DNA of 64,000 nucleotides from Synechococcus sp. CS-1328 (GCF_025128095.1 NZ_JAHLYT010000071.1:62001-126000); one strand, 5' to 3'. Numbered from the stretch's first letter, positions 45,480 through 55,347 are shown. Notes: a model not told the origin generated them from the letters alone. Program-made: numbers and translations.

Positions 45480-45905
45480 GTGCGGCAACAGGCCACTTTC
45501 ACAAGCTGGATCGATCGACGTGGGGACCCGCCTGATGATGCTCGCCTGGCCATCGATCAGGCAGGCCGCGCGGTTGAGCAGGAGCTGCGCGAACTGCTGG
45601 AGATGCTGCGTCGGTCTCTACGGGGAGCCGGTCTGCCGGCTGCTCTCCAGCCGCCCCCACGGCGGCCACGCCAGCTCGCCAACCTCCAGGCCGATCTCGA
45701 CCGCACCGAGACCCACCTCGATCAGAGCCATCTCGACCATCTGCAGCGGTTGCACGAGCGCTGCGAGGAGGAGCCCGATCGCCTGGCCACCCTGATCGGC
45801 TCCAGCCAGCTTGTGGAAGAACGGCAGCAGTTTGCCGTTCTTCTCGACGGTGGGGTGATCAGGGCCGTGCAGCAAGACTGGGCTGGGCTCTCCGCCATCA
45901 GGTGA
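45480..45905 (+). CDS. Hypothetical helical protein (141 aa)
   Basis: From a GTG at 45480. Codon use (CTG, GAG, CGC, GCC dominant) matches neighbouring genes, which supports a real gene over the opposing minus-strand frame 45618-45956. The protein is Leu/Arg/Glu/Gln-rich and helical, with likely coiled coils (LAIDQAGRAVEQELRELLEM; LANLQADLDRTETHLDQSHL). No signal, membrane span or recognised domain. Confidence 0.6.
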   Translation: MRQQATFTSWIDRRGDPPDDARLAIDQAGRAVEQELRELLEMLRRSLRGAGLPAALQPPPRRPRQLANLQADLDRTETHLDQSHLDHLQRLHERCEEEPDRLATLIGSSQLVEERQQFAVLLDGGVIRAVQQDWAGLSAIR

Positions 45906-46100
45906 TGCAGGAGGTGGCTCAGGGCCATCGAGCGGATTGGCTACCACCTCGACCATGCTGCGCCTGCTTCCCAGGACACCGGTCGAGCCATGGCATGAAT
46001 GGCCCCTCCTCCTTGGTCAGGCAAGGCTGATGAACCCAGGGATCCTGCGGCGTCCTCTGAGGACGCGACCATCCTGTGGAGAGATCCCCTCAGCTTCGTG

Positions 46101-48551
46101 ATGGCCACACCAGCTCAAGCCACATCCCTCCCTCCGGTGGTCGCCGGCACCGATGCACCGCCGGAGGACGTGAATCCCTCCCAGGAACTGGAGCTGCTGG
46201 ATGCCTGGTGGCGCGCCGCCAACTATCTGGCGGTGGGCATGATCTATCTGCGCAGCAATCCGCTGTTGCACCAGCCGTTAAGGCCGGAGGACATCAAGAA
46301 CCGCCTCTTGGGCCACTGGGGATCCAGTCCTGGGCAGGCATTCATCTGGGCCCACGCCAACCGGCTGATCCGCCACCACGATCTCGACATGATCTACCTC
46401 TCGGGTCCCGGCCATGGGGCCCCCGGGGTGCTGGCTCCCACCTATCTGGACGGAAGCTACAGCGAGATCTATCCCGATAAGTCGCAGGACGGCGAGGGGA
46501 TGGCCCGTTTCTTCAAGCAGTTTTCCTTCCCGGGCCACATCGGCAGCCACTGCACCCCGGAAACCCCCGGCTCGATCCATGAGGGGGGTGAGCTGGGCTA
46601 TGTGCTCTCCCATGCCTGCGGGGCGGTGTTCGACAACCCCGATCTGATCGCCCTGGCCTGCGTGGGCGATGGCGAGGCAGAAACGGGACCGCTGGCCACC
46701 TCCTGGCACATCAACAAATTTCTCAACCCGATCCATGACGGCGCCGTGCTGCCGGTGCTGCACCTGAACGGCTACAAGATCGCCAATCCCACCCTGCTGG
46801 CCCGGATCCCGCGCCAGGAGCTTGAGAGTCTGATGCGGGGCTATGGCTGGAACCCTCTGTTCGTGGAGGGAGATGACCCCATGGCCATGCACCAGCTCAT
46901 GGCGGCGGCGATGGATCAGGCGATTGAAACCATCCTGGCGATTCGCGCCGAGGCGCGCAGGAGTGGCGAAGCGACGCGGCCGGCCTGGCCGATGATCGTG
47001 CTGCGTTCACCCAAGGGCTGGACCGGTCCCGCCTATCTGGGGGAGAAGAAGCTGGAAGGGTTCTGGCGATCCCACCAGGTGCCGCTGGCCAAGCCCCGCC
47101 ACGATCCTGCCCAGCTGCGTCAGCTGGAGGATTGGCTTCGCAGCTACCGACCCGAGGAGTTGTTTGACGCGGAGGGCCGGCTTGATCCTGCATTGCAGGC
47201 CCTCTCCCCGCGGGGCCGGCGGCGGATGGGATCGAATCCCCATGCCAACGGCGGCCTGCTGCGGCGGAAGTTGCGTCTGCCTGATTCGCAGACCTACGCG
47301 GTTCCGGTGCAGGCACCGGGCCAGAGCGAAGCGGAGAACACCTATCCGCTCGGCGAGCTGCTGCGTGATGCCATTGCCACCAATCCCGACAACGTGCGGG
47401 TGTTCGGACCGGATGAAACCGCATCCAATCGCCTGCAGGCGATCTATGAAGTGAGCAAGAAGGTTTGGATGGAAGAGTTTCTGCCGGAAGATCTCAACGG
47501 CACCGAGATCAGCCGCGAAGGGCGCGTGGTGGAAATGCTGAGTGAGCACACCTTGGTGGGCATGATGGAAGGCTATCTGCTCACCGGACGCTATGGCTTC
47601 TTTCATACCTACGAAGCCTTTGCTCATGTGATTGCCTCAATGTTCAACCAGCACGCCAAGTGGCTGGAATCCTGCATTCACCATGCCCCCTGGCGGGCTC
47701 CGATCGGTCCATGGAACTGCCTGATCTCCTCCACCGTCTGGCGGCAGGATCACAATGGCTTCACCCACCAGGATCCCGGCTTCATTGATCTGGCTGGCAA
47801 CAAGAGTGGCGAGGTGGTGCGGGTCTATCTGCCCGCGGATGCCAACTGCCTGTTGGCCGTGGCGCAGGAGGCGATGCTGGAAACGAATGTCTGCAATATC
47901 ATCGTCTGCGATAAACAGAAGCATCTGCAGTATCTCAACTACGAGCAGGCCCGCCAGCATGTGGCCAAAGGGATCGGCCTCTGGAGCTGGGCCAGCAACG
48001 ACGACTTCGGCACTGCACCCGACGAACCTGACGTGGTGATGGCCTGTGCCGGCGACATCCCCACCAAGGAGACCCTGGCGGCGGTGGAGATCCTGCGGCG
48101 CGAAATTCCCCAGCTCAAGATCCGGGTCCTGAATGTGGTGAAGCTCTTTGCCCTCACCGATCCTCTGGAACATCCCCATGGCCTCAGCGATCGGGACTTC
48201 GACAGCCTGTTCACCACGGATCGGCCCGTGATCTTCAATTTCCATGGCTATCCCTGGCTGATCCACCGCCTCACCTACCGCCGCACCAACCACCCCAATA
48301 TCCATGTGCGCGGCTACAAGGAGAAGGGCAACATCAACACGCCCCTGGAGCTGGCGATGAACAATCAGATCGATCGCTTCAGCCTGGTGATCGACGTGAT
48401 TGATCGGGTTCCTGGCCTGGGCTATCGCTCCGCCCATGTCAAGGAGCGGATGAAGGAGGCGATCCTGGCCAACCGCGAATACGCCCATGAGCACGGCATG
48501 GATTCTCCGGAGGTCACCGACTGGCGCTGGTCGTTGCCGCTGGAGGCCTGA
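46101..48551 (+). CDS. xfp: Phosphoketolase (xylulose 5-phosphate/fructose 6-phosphate)
   Basis: A thiamine diphosphate enzyme that splits xylulose 5-P (or fructose 6-P) with phosphate to acetyl phosphate plus glyceraldehyde 3-P (or erythrose 4-P). I start at ATG 46101 ([12 protein letters not shown]), giving 816 residues; the open frame upstream is not family-like. Markers include [35 protein letters not shown], the ThDP motif [16 protein letters not shown], and [10 protein letters not shown]. The acetate kinase gene follows after 14 bases, completing a route from sugar phosphate to acetate and ATP. Confidence 0.95.
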   Translation: MATPAQATSLPPVVAGTDAPPEDVNPSQELELLDAWWRAANYLAVGMIYLRSNPLLHQPLRPEDIKNRLLGHWGSSPGQAFIWAHANRLIRHHDLDMIYLSGPGHGAPGVLAPTYLDGSYSEIYPDKSQDGEGMARFFKQFSFPGHIGSHCTPETPGSIHEGGELGYVLSHACGAVFDNPDLIALACVGDGEAETGPLATSWHINKFLNPIHDGAVLPVLHLNGYKIANPTLLARIPRQELESLMRGYGWNPLFVEGDDPMAMHQLMAAAMDQAIETILAIRAEARRSGEATRPAWPMIVLRSPKGWTGPAYLGEKKLEGFWRSHQVPLAKPRHDPAQLRQLEDWLRSYRPEELFDAEGRLDPALQALSPRGRRRMGSNPHANGGLLRRKLRLPDSQTYAVPVQAPGQSEAENTYPLGELLRDAIATNPDNVRVFGPDETASNRLQAIYEVSKKVWMEEFLPEDLNGTEISREGRVVEMLSEHTLVGMMEGYLLTGRYGFFHTYEAFAHVIASMFNQHAKWLESCIHHAPWRAPIGPWNCLISSTVWRQDHNGFTHQDPGFIDLAGNKSGEVVRVYLPADANCLLAVAQEAMLETNVCNIIVCDKQKHLQYLNYEQARQHVAKGIGLWSWASNDDFGTAPDEPDVVMACAGDIPTKETLAAVEILRREIPQLKIRVLNVVKLFALTDPLEHPHGLSDRDFDSLFTTDRPVIFNFHGYPWLIHRLTYRRTNHPNIHVRGYKEKGNINTPLELAMNNQIDRFSLVIDVIDRVPGLGYRSAHVKERMKEAILANREYAHEHGMDSPEVTDWRWSLPLEA

Positions 48552-48565
48552 CCGCAGGACCCGTC

Positions 48566-49729
48566 ATGGCGATCTCCCCCGCCTCCAACGCTGCCAGGCC
48601 CTGGATCGCGCCTGACTCTCAGCCCTCGGGTGAGCTGGAGGGACTGGTGCTGGTGTTGAACGCGGGCAGCTCCAGCCTCAAGGCCTGTCTGATCGACGCC
48701 CTCGGGCAGGTGCTGTGGCGCGACCAGACAGCCTGGGCTGCCAGCGGCGCTCTGACGGAGCCTGCCGCGCAGGGGGAGGCTCTGTGGTGCTCCACCCTGG
48801 ACGGCTGGCTGGCAAAGCGGCTGGAATCCTGGAGCCCGCAGCTGGCGTTTGTCGCCCATCGGGTGGTGCATGGCGGGGATCGTTTCCGGCAGCCCACCCG
48901 GATCGGATCACAGCTGATCGCTGCCCTGGAGGAGCTGATCCCCCTAGCGCCCTTGCACAACGGCCCCGCCGTGGCGGTGATCCGCTGGCTGGCGGACCGT
49001 TTTGGTGGGCTTGAGCAGTGGGCCTGTTTCGACACGGCGTTTCACAGCACCCTGCCCCCGGTGGCGAGCACCTATGCCCTGCCCCGCGTCTGGCGGGAGC
49101 TGGGTCTGCGGCGCTATGGCTTCCATGGCCTCAACCACCAGCATGTGGCCGAGGTCGTGGAGGAACGGATGGGCGGGCAGCGGAGCCTGCCGATCCGCTT
49201 GATCAGCTGCCATCTCGGCGCCGGTTGCTCCCTCTGCGCCATCCGTGGCGGCCGCAGCATTGACACCACCATGGGCTTCACGCCCCTGGAGGGCCTGGTG
49301 ATGGCGACCCGCAGCGGCAGCGTCGATCCCGGCCTGCTGTTGCATCTGCTGCGGCTGGGCGTGGATGGGGACGAGCTCGAGCGGCAGCTACAGGGGGCCA
49401 GTGGGCTGCAGGGCCTGTCGGAACTGAGCGGCAGCATGGAAGAGCTGCGCCAGGCTGCGGCTCGCGGCCATCAGGGGGCCGAACTGGCGATCGGCGTGTT
49501 TCGTCACCGCCTGCTGCAGGGCATCGGCTCGATGGCGGCCAGCCTGGCAGGGGTGGATGTGGTGGTGCTCACCGGTGGCATCGGCGAGCACGACCTCCGC
49601 CTCAGGCAGGAGCTGGAGGAATCCCTGGATTGGCTGCGCCCCCTGGAGATCCTCGTGGTGCCTGCCGATGAGGAAGGCCTGATGGCACGCAGCTGCCGCC
49701 AGGCCGCCACCGGCAACCCTCCGCTGTAG
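48566..49729 (+). CDS. ackA: Acetate kinase
   Basis: Interconverts acetyl phosphate plus ADP and acetate plus ATP. The 387-residue protein has VLNAGSSSLKACLID after a 25-residue leader, VAHRVVHGGDRF, ACFDTAFHSTLP, RYGFHGLNHQHV, CHLGAGCSLCAI and VLTGGIGEHDLRLR, all diagnostic of the family. It is downstream of xfp and probably cotranscribed, giving ATP from the phosphoketolase shunt without pyruvate decarboxylation. Confidence 0.96.
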   Translation: MAISPASNAARPWIAPDSQPSGELEGLVLVLNAGSSSLKACLIDALGQVLWRDQTAWAASGALTEPAAQGEALWCSTLDGWLAKRLESWSPQLAFVAHRVVHGGDRFRQPTRIGSQLIAALEELIPLAPLHNGPAVAVIRWLADRFGGLEQWACFDTAFHSTLPPVASTYALPRVWRELGLRRYGFHGLNHQHVAEVVEERMGGQRSLPIRLISCHLGAGCSLCAIRGGRSIDTTMGFTPLEGLVMATRSGSVDPGLLLHLLRLGVDGDELERQLQGASGLQGLSELSGSMEELRQAAARGHQGAELAIGVFRHRLLQGIGSMAASLAGVDVVVLTGGIGEHDLRLRQELEESLDWLRPLEILVVPADEEGLMARSCRQAATGNPPL

Positions 49730-49745
49730 CCAGGGCTGGACAGGT

Positions 49746-50108
49746 TCAGCGGGGGCGGCAGGGGCCGTCCCGATCGGAGCGGAACACCACCTTCAGGCCT
49801 GGGGACAGTGTTTCGACCTCGCTCAGCAGACCTTCGAGGGCCAGTCGGGTGTTGCGGGACCCTCCTGCCATGGGCTCGCCGCTCATCAACACAAGTTCGA
49901 GTTCGTAGCCATCGGAGCGGGGTTGCACGTCGCCGAAGAGCTGAACCTTCAAGCCCACGGGAGCCTGCACGAAGCTTCCGCCCAGGTGCGTGGCACTGCG
50001 CTCGTCCACGGCGGCCTCCAAGGCCTGCAGCACCGGCTCAAGCTGGGGGATCAACTCCCCGGCCGCACAGGCGACGACGGGCTTCAGCACCACCATCAAG
50101 CGGGCCAT
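49746..50108 (-). CDS. Conserved hypothetical protein (120 aa)
   Basis: From ATG 50108 (MARLMVVLKPVVACAAGELIPQL). The protein is an alpha+beta mixture with no signal or membrane span: strands (MVVLKPVV; LKVQLFGDV; YELELVLMSG) and helices (QLEPVLQALEAAVDE). It ends in a Cys-containing basic tail. I do not recognise a family. Convergent with ackA (16-base gap). The frame extends to 50270 but the extra residues look non-coding. Confidence 0.65.
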   Translation of the reverse strand: MARLMVVLKPVVACAAGELIPQLEPVLQALEAAVDERSATHLGGSFVQAPVGLKVQLFGDVQPRSDGYELELVLMSGEPMAGGSRNTRLALEGLLSEVETLSPGLKVVFRSDRDGPCRPR

Positions 50109-50975
50109 GGTTCGGGGCGAGGGCCTCCCAATCTTGCCGGAGCGCCTTGCCCGGGGCAGGCCCAGCGAAGCGGGACAGGCTGAGGCATCAATACCTATGG
50201 ACGGAGCTGGGGGGCGGAGCAATACTGAAACCATCAAGATTCGGAGGCCCAGAGATGGATGAAACTCCACCGCGTCATCAGTCCTGAGCCAGCTGACATC
50301 CTGCGTCCTGCTCCAACAGTCTCACCAAGATCACCCTCTGCACGATGGTTTGAATCTCTGGTCTTCTGACCGATTCTTCTCTGGCTGAGCCAGGGAACAT
50401 CGCCAGGATCCAGGATCCGTCATCGCCCTTCGCATCGTTACAGGTGCCCCTGGGCTCCAGCAGATGTTCGCCTGGACACACCGGCCCCAGGTTCGCAAGT
50501 CAGTTGCTCTGTTTCGTCTGCTCTCGTTGTTTCATTTGACCGTTCAACACCGTCGTTTGCTTTCTGCCTTCTTGTCAACGTTTCAGTTTTGACAGCACAG
50601 CCCCGGAGGTTTGCAAGCTCAGAATCAGGATTCAGACAATTCATTGTGAAGCACCTGAGCTGTTGGTCTTCTCGCGCCATTCTGGCCTGGGTTGAATCAG
50701 CAAAGGCTGTCGGCGCTTCGATTGGGTCACACCTTGACCCTCTGATAACACAGACAGGCAGTGATAACTGGCCCGAACCTCGGTGCCGATTTTGTCCTGC
50801 TGATCGTTGAGGTCCGGTGCTGCCTGCATCGGGCCTTCTGCGTTTGTGGGGACTGCTGGGATGGCCCTCAGCCACTGAGGCCCGATGACGCCTGCCTTGG
50901 GAGGAATCCATTCTCTCGAAGCACTGCTAAGGATGGGTGGACAGCACAGGATTGGTGGATCGGGGCGTTTGGAGC
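50109..50975. other. Long gene-poor region
   Basis: About 870 bases with no gene I can confirm. Base composition is lower in G+C than the surroundings, especially 50500-50660. The best short frame is minus 50278-50481 (67 codons from a GTG; WILAMFPGSAREESVRRP), but it uses several AGA codons, has no recognised match and may be a relic. Longer minus frame 50438-50911 has non-genome-like composition. No tRNA, repeat or clear terminator is visible. Confidence 0.45.
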
Positions 50976-51770
50976 ATGGGCAGCGATCGTCTACGGCTGG
51001 ATCGAGGCGACTATCCCCTGCTCAGCCGCCAGCCGATGGAGATGCCGCCGCAGCTGGATCGTTCGGCCCTGATCAGCACGTTCCTGATGCAGCACGACAT
51101 CCATGTGGTGGAGCCCGAGCGCGACATCACTGGCGCAGAGGACAAACGCGTGGGCGATGGTTCTGGTCGCGGTACCGTCAGGCGCCGGCTGCGTCGGGTC
51201 CTGAATACCAGAAGCGGTACACTGCGTCGCCGTGGCGGCGCTGGCCCATCAGCAACGGAACGGATGGATGCCTTGCACAGTGAGGCGGCAGAGCGTGCCC
51301 GCGCTCGGGTGAGCGGCAGCAGCACCCACTGGCACCAGTGGGCTCTGGACCATCCCGACTGGCCAGGATTTGTGGAGGCGTATGAACGCTCTTACGCCGC
51401 CAAGGTGGAGGAGGTTGGGCGGCACAACACTGCGTTCCGGGAGTGGCTGCAGTCGCCGGCCGGTCGCCGGGAGGTGCGTGCGATCCAACAGCACCGGCAG
51501 GCGTATCAACGCCTCCATCAACCTCTGGGGGGGCAGATCCAGCCCCGATTGGTCGCCTCGATCGGCCAGGGACGCCTGCTGGGGCTCATCCTGTTGGCGG
51601 GGCTTGGAGTCCTGCTGGCAGCTGGCCGACTGTGGTGGGTCGCCATCCTGGTACTTCTGGTTGTCGGCCTCGGCTGGTGGGGGATCGCCATTCGCCAGAG
51701 GATCGACGGGCGCCGAGGGTTCAGATCAGCCGTCCCCCCGGCGGACGGACCGACTCATGGGGAGCCATGA
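50976..51770 (+). CDS. Hypothetical membrane protein (264 aa)
   Basis: From ATG 50976 (MGSDRLRLDRGDYPLL), with GGAG just upstream. The N-terminal 170 residues are soluble and charged, including an Arg-rich stretch (RRRLRRVLNTRSGTLRRRGG) and a Trp-rich helical part (HWHQWALDHPDWPGFVEAYE). Two adjacent hydrophobic helices follow (GLILLAGLGVLLAAGRLWW; VAILVLLVVGLGWWGIAI), then a basic tail. Family unknown. It overlaps the convergent PilZ gene by 50 bases. Confidence 0.62.
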   Translation: MGSDRLRLDRGDYPLLSRQPMEMPPQLDRSALISTFLMQHDIHVVEPERDITGAEDKRVGDGSGRGTVRRRLRRVLNTRSGTLRRRGGAGPSATERMDALHSEAAERARARVSGSSTHWHQWALDHPDWPGFVEAYERSYAAKVEEVGRHNTAFREWLQSPAGRREVRAIQQHRQAYQRLHQPLGGQIQPRLVASIGQGRLLGLILLAGLGVLLAAGRLWWVAILVLLVVGLGWWGIAIRQRIDGRRGFRSAVPPADGPTHGEP

Positions 51771-52092
51771 GCACGTTGAGAAAGGTCTGGTTGAAATCAA
51801 CCTTCTTGGTGAAGCGGCAGCCGGCGTAGGTGCCACCGGCTTCCCTGTCCACCCACATCACCAGGCCTGCGGTCAGGATCACGCTGCTGGTGGTGGGATG
51901 GGAGATCAACAGGGAGCCCCTCTGGCCGGCATGCACCCCTTCACCAGGAGGAAACAACATGCAGCATCCCGACCAGCTGATATCCCAGAGTCGACCGTGG
52001 AGATGGACGTTGTTGACAGTGAAGATCCCCCCGATCCAGATCGTGATGGCCGGCAGAAGAAATCTCTCTTCTCGCCGGGGCTGCTCGACCAT
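51721..52092 (-). CDS. PilZ domain protein (probable c-di-GMP receptor)
   Basis: A 123-residue protein, essentially one PilZ domain, from ATG 52092. The c-di-GMP-binding elements are present: RxxxR at Arg6-Arg10 (PRREERF) and DxSxxG at Asp37-Gly42 (WDISWSGCC). The later strands (GSLLISHPTTSSVILTAGLV and YAGCRFTKKVDF) fit the beta barrel. It is divergent from the DUF4079/GT2 genes, which suggests it reports c-di-GMP to polysaccharide synthesis or to another local process. An open frame extends to 52209 but is not needed. Confidence 0.82.
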   Translation of the reverse strand: MVEQPRREERFLLPAITIWIGGIFTVNNVHLHGRLWDISWSGCCMLFPPGEGVHAGQRGSLLISHPTTSSVILTAGLVMWVDREAGGTYAGCRFTKKVDFNQTFLNVLMAPHESVRPPGGRLI

Positions 52093-52386
52093 GGAATCGG
52101 TTGGGATCTGACGGTATCGGGCAGCCGACCCTACGGTTCTGTAGGCGGCGCCCCCCTTATACTGTCTGAAAGGCAGTGATGCCTGCTTCTGAGCACAGTG
52201 ACAACCCACCTTCTGGACAGGTGCGCGTTGGAGAGTGCACGATCAACACGCTTACGATCGCAGGCCAGGGAGCTGCCTGCATGGACGATTGGTTGCCCGC
52301 AGGGGCCATCTTCAGCCTGCAGGCCGAATCCGTTGCTGAAGCTGAGCGGTACTCCTCCTACGGTTCGCTCCATCCAGGCTTCCACC
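52093..52386. promoter_or_regulatory. Divergent promoter region between PilZ and DUF4079 genes
   Basis: A 294-base gap. TTATACT on the plus strand (about 52157-52163), read as AGTATAA on the minus strand, could serve as a -10 element for either direction. Just after it AGGCA-gtga-TGCCT (52171-52184) is a perfect 5-bp inverted repeat. A plus-strand frame from an ATG at 52179 is open through this region (TINTLTIAGQGAACMDDWLP) but runs 115 bases into the DUF4079 gene. Confidence 0.35.
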
Positions 52387-53094
52387 ATGCAGACGATCGA
52401 CTGGTTGTGGCTGCTGCATCCCGTGCTGGCCGTGGTGGTGGTCTATCCACTGCTGGGCATGGTGCTGCGTCTGGCTCAGCAGACCCGCCAGCGGCGCCTT
52501 AACCAGGCCAAGACGCCCCCCACCAGTGGGCGGGATCATGCCGATCTGGGCCGTTGGCTGGCCGCCAGCGTCGTGGCCATCGAACTGGTGGCGCTCAGTG
52601 TGGTCATCAGCACGAAGCATCCCCTCTCCGCCTTCGAGGGCGGCCCGGTTCGCCTGTTCCTGCTGGTGCTGGTGCTGCTCGGCACAGCCGCCTCTCTCGT
52701 GCTGCTCTGGCGGGCCAAGGCCGCGCCCTACAGGGCCGCGTTCGCCCTGTTGTGCTGGATCGGTGTGATTGGCCTGGGCATGCAGCCGGAGGTCTGGCGC
52801 CTCAGCGATAACCCCCTGGAGCCGGCCTTCTGGCAATCGCACTTCTGGGGCGGTGTGAGCCTCACCGGCCTGCTGCTGTTTGGAGTGGCGGCACGCCCTG
52901 AGATTCTTCGCAGCCTCCGCTGGCGTCGGCTTCACCTCAGTGCCAGCGCTTTGGCGGGCCTGCTGCTGCTGGCCCAGGGCATCAGTGGGCCCCGTGATCT
53001 GCTCGAGATCCCCCTGAACTGGCAGAAACCCGCGATCGCGTCCTGCGACTTTGCCCGTCAGGTCTGCTCGCCGCCCCAGCCGCCGGCCGGTTGA
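52387..53094 (+). CDS. DUF4079 family membrane protein
   Basis: A 235-residue multi-pass membrane protein from ATG 52387 (MQTIDWLWLLHPVLAVVVVYPLLG). Six or so hydrophobic helices are visible, with His and Arg residues near membrane ends typical of the cyanobacterial DUF4079 family (distantly cytochrome b561-like in layout). A loop at 40-60 is polar. Function unknown. Its TGA overlaps the ATG of the GT2 gene (TGATG), so the two are translationally coupled. Confidence 0.78.
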   Translation: MQTIDWLWLLHPVLAVVVVYPLLGMVLRLAQQTRQRRLNQAKTPPTSGRDHADLGRWLAASVVAIELVALSVVISTKHPLSAFEGGPVRLFLLVLVLLGTAASLVLLWRAKAAPYRAAFALLCWIGVIGLGMQPEVWRLSDNPLEPAFWQSHFWGGVSLTGLLLFGVAARPEILRSLRWRRLHLSASALAGLLLLAQGISGPRDLLEIPLNWQKPAIASCDFARQVCSPPQPPAG

Positions 53095-55331
53095 TGCGCC
53101 TTCCCTGGGCTGTGGTGCTGCTCACCGTTCTGGCAGCGCGCTATCTGATCTGGCGCTGCGGCAGCACACTCAATCTCAGTTCACCGCTGGCCACTGGCCT
53201 GAGCCTGCTGCTGCTGGCGGCGGAGTTGCTGCTGCTGGCCACCACCTTCCTGCAGCTCTGGTTCACCCTGGTGCCGCCACCGCCGGTGGCGGCCAGCGTG
53301 GATGCTGCAGCCGACCGGCTGTGGAGCCGGCTGCAGCGCCGGCTGGCCGAGCAGGCACAGGTTTCAGCGGCTGGCCGGCTGGAGTCGCCTGTAGCTGTCC
53401 CATCCAGGCAGGCCTCTGGGCAGGCTGGGAGTGGCCAACCGTCGGTTCTGGCACTCCGCGGCGAGGCGCCGATGGTCGCGGACCTCTCGTCAGCCCCCCT
53501 TCTGTGGGTGGACGTGTTCGTCCCCAGCTATGGCGAGCCCCTTGGGTTGGTGGAGCGCTGTCTGCGCGGTTGCCTGGCGATGGACTATCCCCTCAAGACC
53601 GTCTGGTTGCTGGATGACGCTGCCCGCCCTGAGCTGGAGCTGCTCTGCCACCGGCTGGGTTGCCGCTATCTGAGCCGCGAGGAACGCCTCCATGCCAAGG
53701 CCGGCAACCTCAACCACGCCCTGCAGCACAGCCGCGCCGAGCTGGTGGCGGTCTTCGATGCCGATGTGGTGCCACTGCACGGATTCCTGCGGCGCACCCT
53801 CGGCCTGTTCGACGACCCCGGCGTGGGGTTTGTGCAGACCCCGCAGAGCTACATGAATGCCGATCCCGTGCTGCGCAATGCGTCGATGGAGCGGTGGCTG
53901 CTGCCAGACGAGGAGACGTTTTACCGCTGGATCGAACCCACCCGCCAGGCCCTCGGTGCCGTGGTCTGCGCCGGCACGTCCTTCGTGATGCGACGCAGCG
54001 CCCTTGAGCAGGTGGGTGGCTTTGACACCAGCACGTCGTCAGAGGATCTGGCCACGGGGATCCAGCTCACGGCGGCCGGCTACCGCAACATTTTTGTGGC
54101 CGAAAAGCTCAGTGCCGGCCTGGCGCCGCTCACGGCTGCCGCCATGACCCGGCAGCGCTGCCGCTGGGCCAGCGGCACCTTGCAGATCCTGCGCACCGGT
54201 GCCAGTCCCTTCCGCATCCGTGGCCTGACCCCATTGCAGCGCCTGGCCTACCTCGAGGGGATCCTGCACTGGTTCAACGTGCTGCCCCAGCTGCTGCTGT
54301 TGCTGTTCCCGCTGAGCCTGGGTCTGCTGGGCGTGGCACCGATCCGGCTCACCGCTGCCGGCCTGCTCAGTCAAGCGCTGCCGTTCTTTCTGGCGCAGAT
54401 GCTCCTGAGCCGCTGGTTGAGCGGCCAGGCCCGCACGGCCCTGTTACCGGAGCTGTACCGCTGGCTGTTTGTCGTTCCCCTGGCCGGCGCCGTGCTGGCC
54501 ACGCTGCTGGGGCGCCCCCTGCAGTTCCATGTGACGCCGAAGCAGCGGCCCCAGGGACGCCGGCTTGGACCGTCGTTGCGGTTGCTGCTGCCCTTGTTGT
54601 TTCTGCTCAGCCTGCAGACGATCGCGTTGCTGCATCTGCTGCCGTGGGGCCACCCCAGCCCGGCACTGGTGGCGTTGGCTCCGCTTCCGCCCGCCACCCG
54701 GGCCGTGACCACGGTCTGGGCCTGCACCAACCTGCTTCTGCTGCTGCTGGCCGTGCGCTGCTGCTGGGATCGCAGCGCCGACAGCGATCTGCCCTGGTTC
54801 CGGCTCGAGCCGCAGCCGCTGATCCAGCTGGTGCCGAACCAGCTGATGCCGATCCAGGAGGGGGCTCCGTTGCCACCGCTGAGCCTGCGGGTGATGGCGA
54901 TCAGCGAAGAAGGGATCGAGCTGGCGGGGCCTGCTCAGTCATCCCCGGCAGCAGCAGCCTGCATCGTTTCACCAGACGTTCCCTGGACTGTGGAGGGCTT
55001 GCCTGGTCTGGACGCAGTGCCCCTGGAGCTTCTGGAGTCGCCGCTGGTCATCTCCTCGCGGGGCGAGCGGCGGCGAGATGGCTGGCGGTTGGCGGGGCGC
55101 TGGGGAGCACTCTCGCCGCAGCAGCGGGACCAGCTTCAGACCCTTCTCTACCGCCGTGATCGGCTCTGGCCGCAGCGCAGGGCGCCCTTCGAGCTGCTGG
55201 CCCTGCCGGCGGTGCTGCGGTTGCTGCTGCGCCCCTGCGGGCCCGACACCTGGTTTCAGCGCAGCCTGATCCCCCAGCGGAGCTGGGCTGAAGGCTTGCC
55301 AGACACGGCAAGGGATCGCAGAGTTCACTGA
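53094..55331 (+). CDS. Cellulose-synthase-like glycosyltransferase (GT2) with degenerate PilZ-like C-terminus
   Basis: A 745-residue processive GT2 membrane enzyme. Two N-terminal helices (1-65) precede a Pro/Ala-rich loop. Catalytic motifs are Asp174-Asp175 (WLLDDAAR), DAD at 222-224 (VFDADVVP), the SED carboxylate at Asp318 (STSSEDLATG) and QxxRW at 354-358 (RQRCRWASG). A block of helices (about 375-560) forms the polymer channel. Residues about 590-720 resemble a BcsA PilZ barrel (LSLRVMAISEEGIEL), but the RxxxR motif is not obvious. It likely makes cellulose or another beta-glucan-like polymer; no bcsB, bcsC or bcsZ is nearby. Confidence 0.85.
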   Translation: MRLPWAVVLLTVLAARYLIWRCGSTLNLSSPLATGLSLLLLAAELLLLATTFLQLWFTLVPPPPVAASVDAAADRLWSRLQRRLAEQAQVSAAGRLESPVAVPSRQASGQAGSGQPSVLALRGEAPMVADLSSAPLLWVDVFVPSYGEPLGLVERCLRGCLAMDYPLKTVWLLDDAARPELELLCHRLGCRYLSREERLHAKAGNLNHALQHSRAELVAVFDADVVPLHGFLRRTLGLFDDPGVGFVQTPQSYMNADPVLRNASMERWLLPDEETFYRWIEPTRQALGAVVCAGTSFVMRRSALEQVGGFDTSTSSEDLATGIQLTAAGYRNIFVAEKLSAGLAPLTAAAMTRQRCRWASGTLQILRTGASPFRIRGLTPLQRLAYLEGILHWFNVLPQLLLLLFPLSLGLLGVAPIRLTAAGLLSQALPFFLAQMLLSRWLSGQARTALLPELYRWLFVVPLAGAVLATLLGRPLQFHVTPKQRPQGRRLGPSLRLLLPLLFLLSLQTIALLHLLPWGHPSPALVALAPLPPATRAVTTVWACTNLLLLLLAVRCCWDRSADSDLPWFRLEPQPLIQLVPNQLMPIQEGAPLPPLSLRVMAISEEGIELAGPAQSSPAAAACIVSPDVPWTVEGLPGLDAVPLELLESPLVISSRGERRRDGWRLAGRWGALSPQQRDQLQTLLYRRDRLWPQRRAPFELLALPAVLRLLLRPCGPDTWFQRSLIPQRSWAEGLPDTARDRRVH

Positions 55332-55347
55332 AGTCCGTATAACCCCC

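Noticed and set aside
45618-45956. Minus-strand 112-codon frame opposite the 45480-45905 gene
   Set aside because: Codon use and third-position GC favour the plus-strand frame; the minus protein is Pro/Gly-rich shadow sequence.
50438-50911. Minus-strand 157-codon frame
   Set aside because: Composition is unlike neighbouring genes and the translation looks random; kept only as part of the gene-poor region.
52179-52502. Plus-strand frame starting at an ATG in the PilZ/DUF4079 gap, with protein-like sequence at first
   Set aside because: It runs 115 bases into the DUF4079 gene in another frame, its second half is low-complexity Gly/Ala/Arg shadow sequence, and no family is recognisable.
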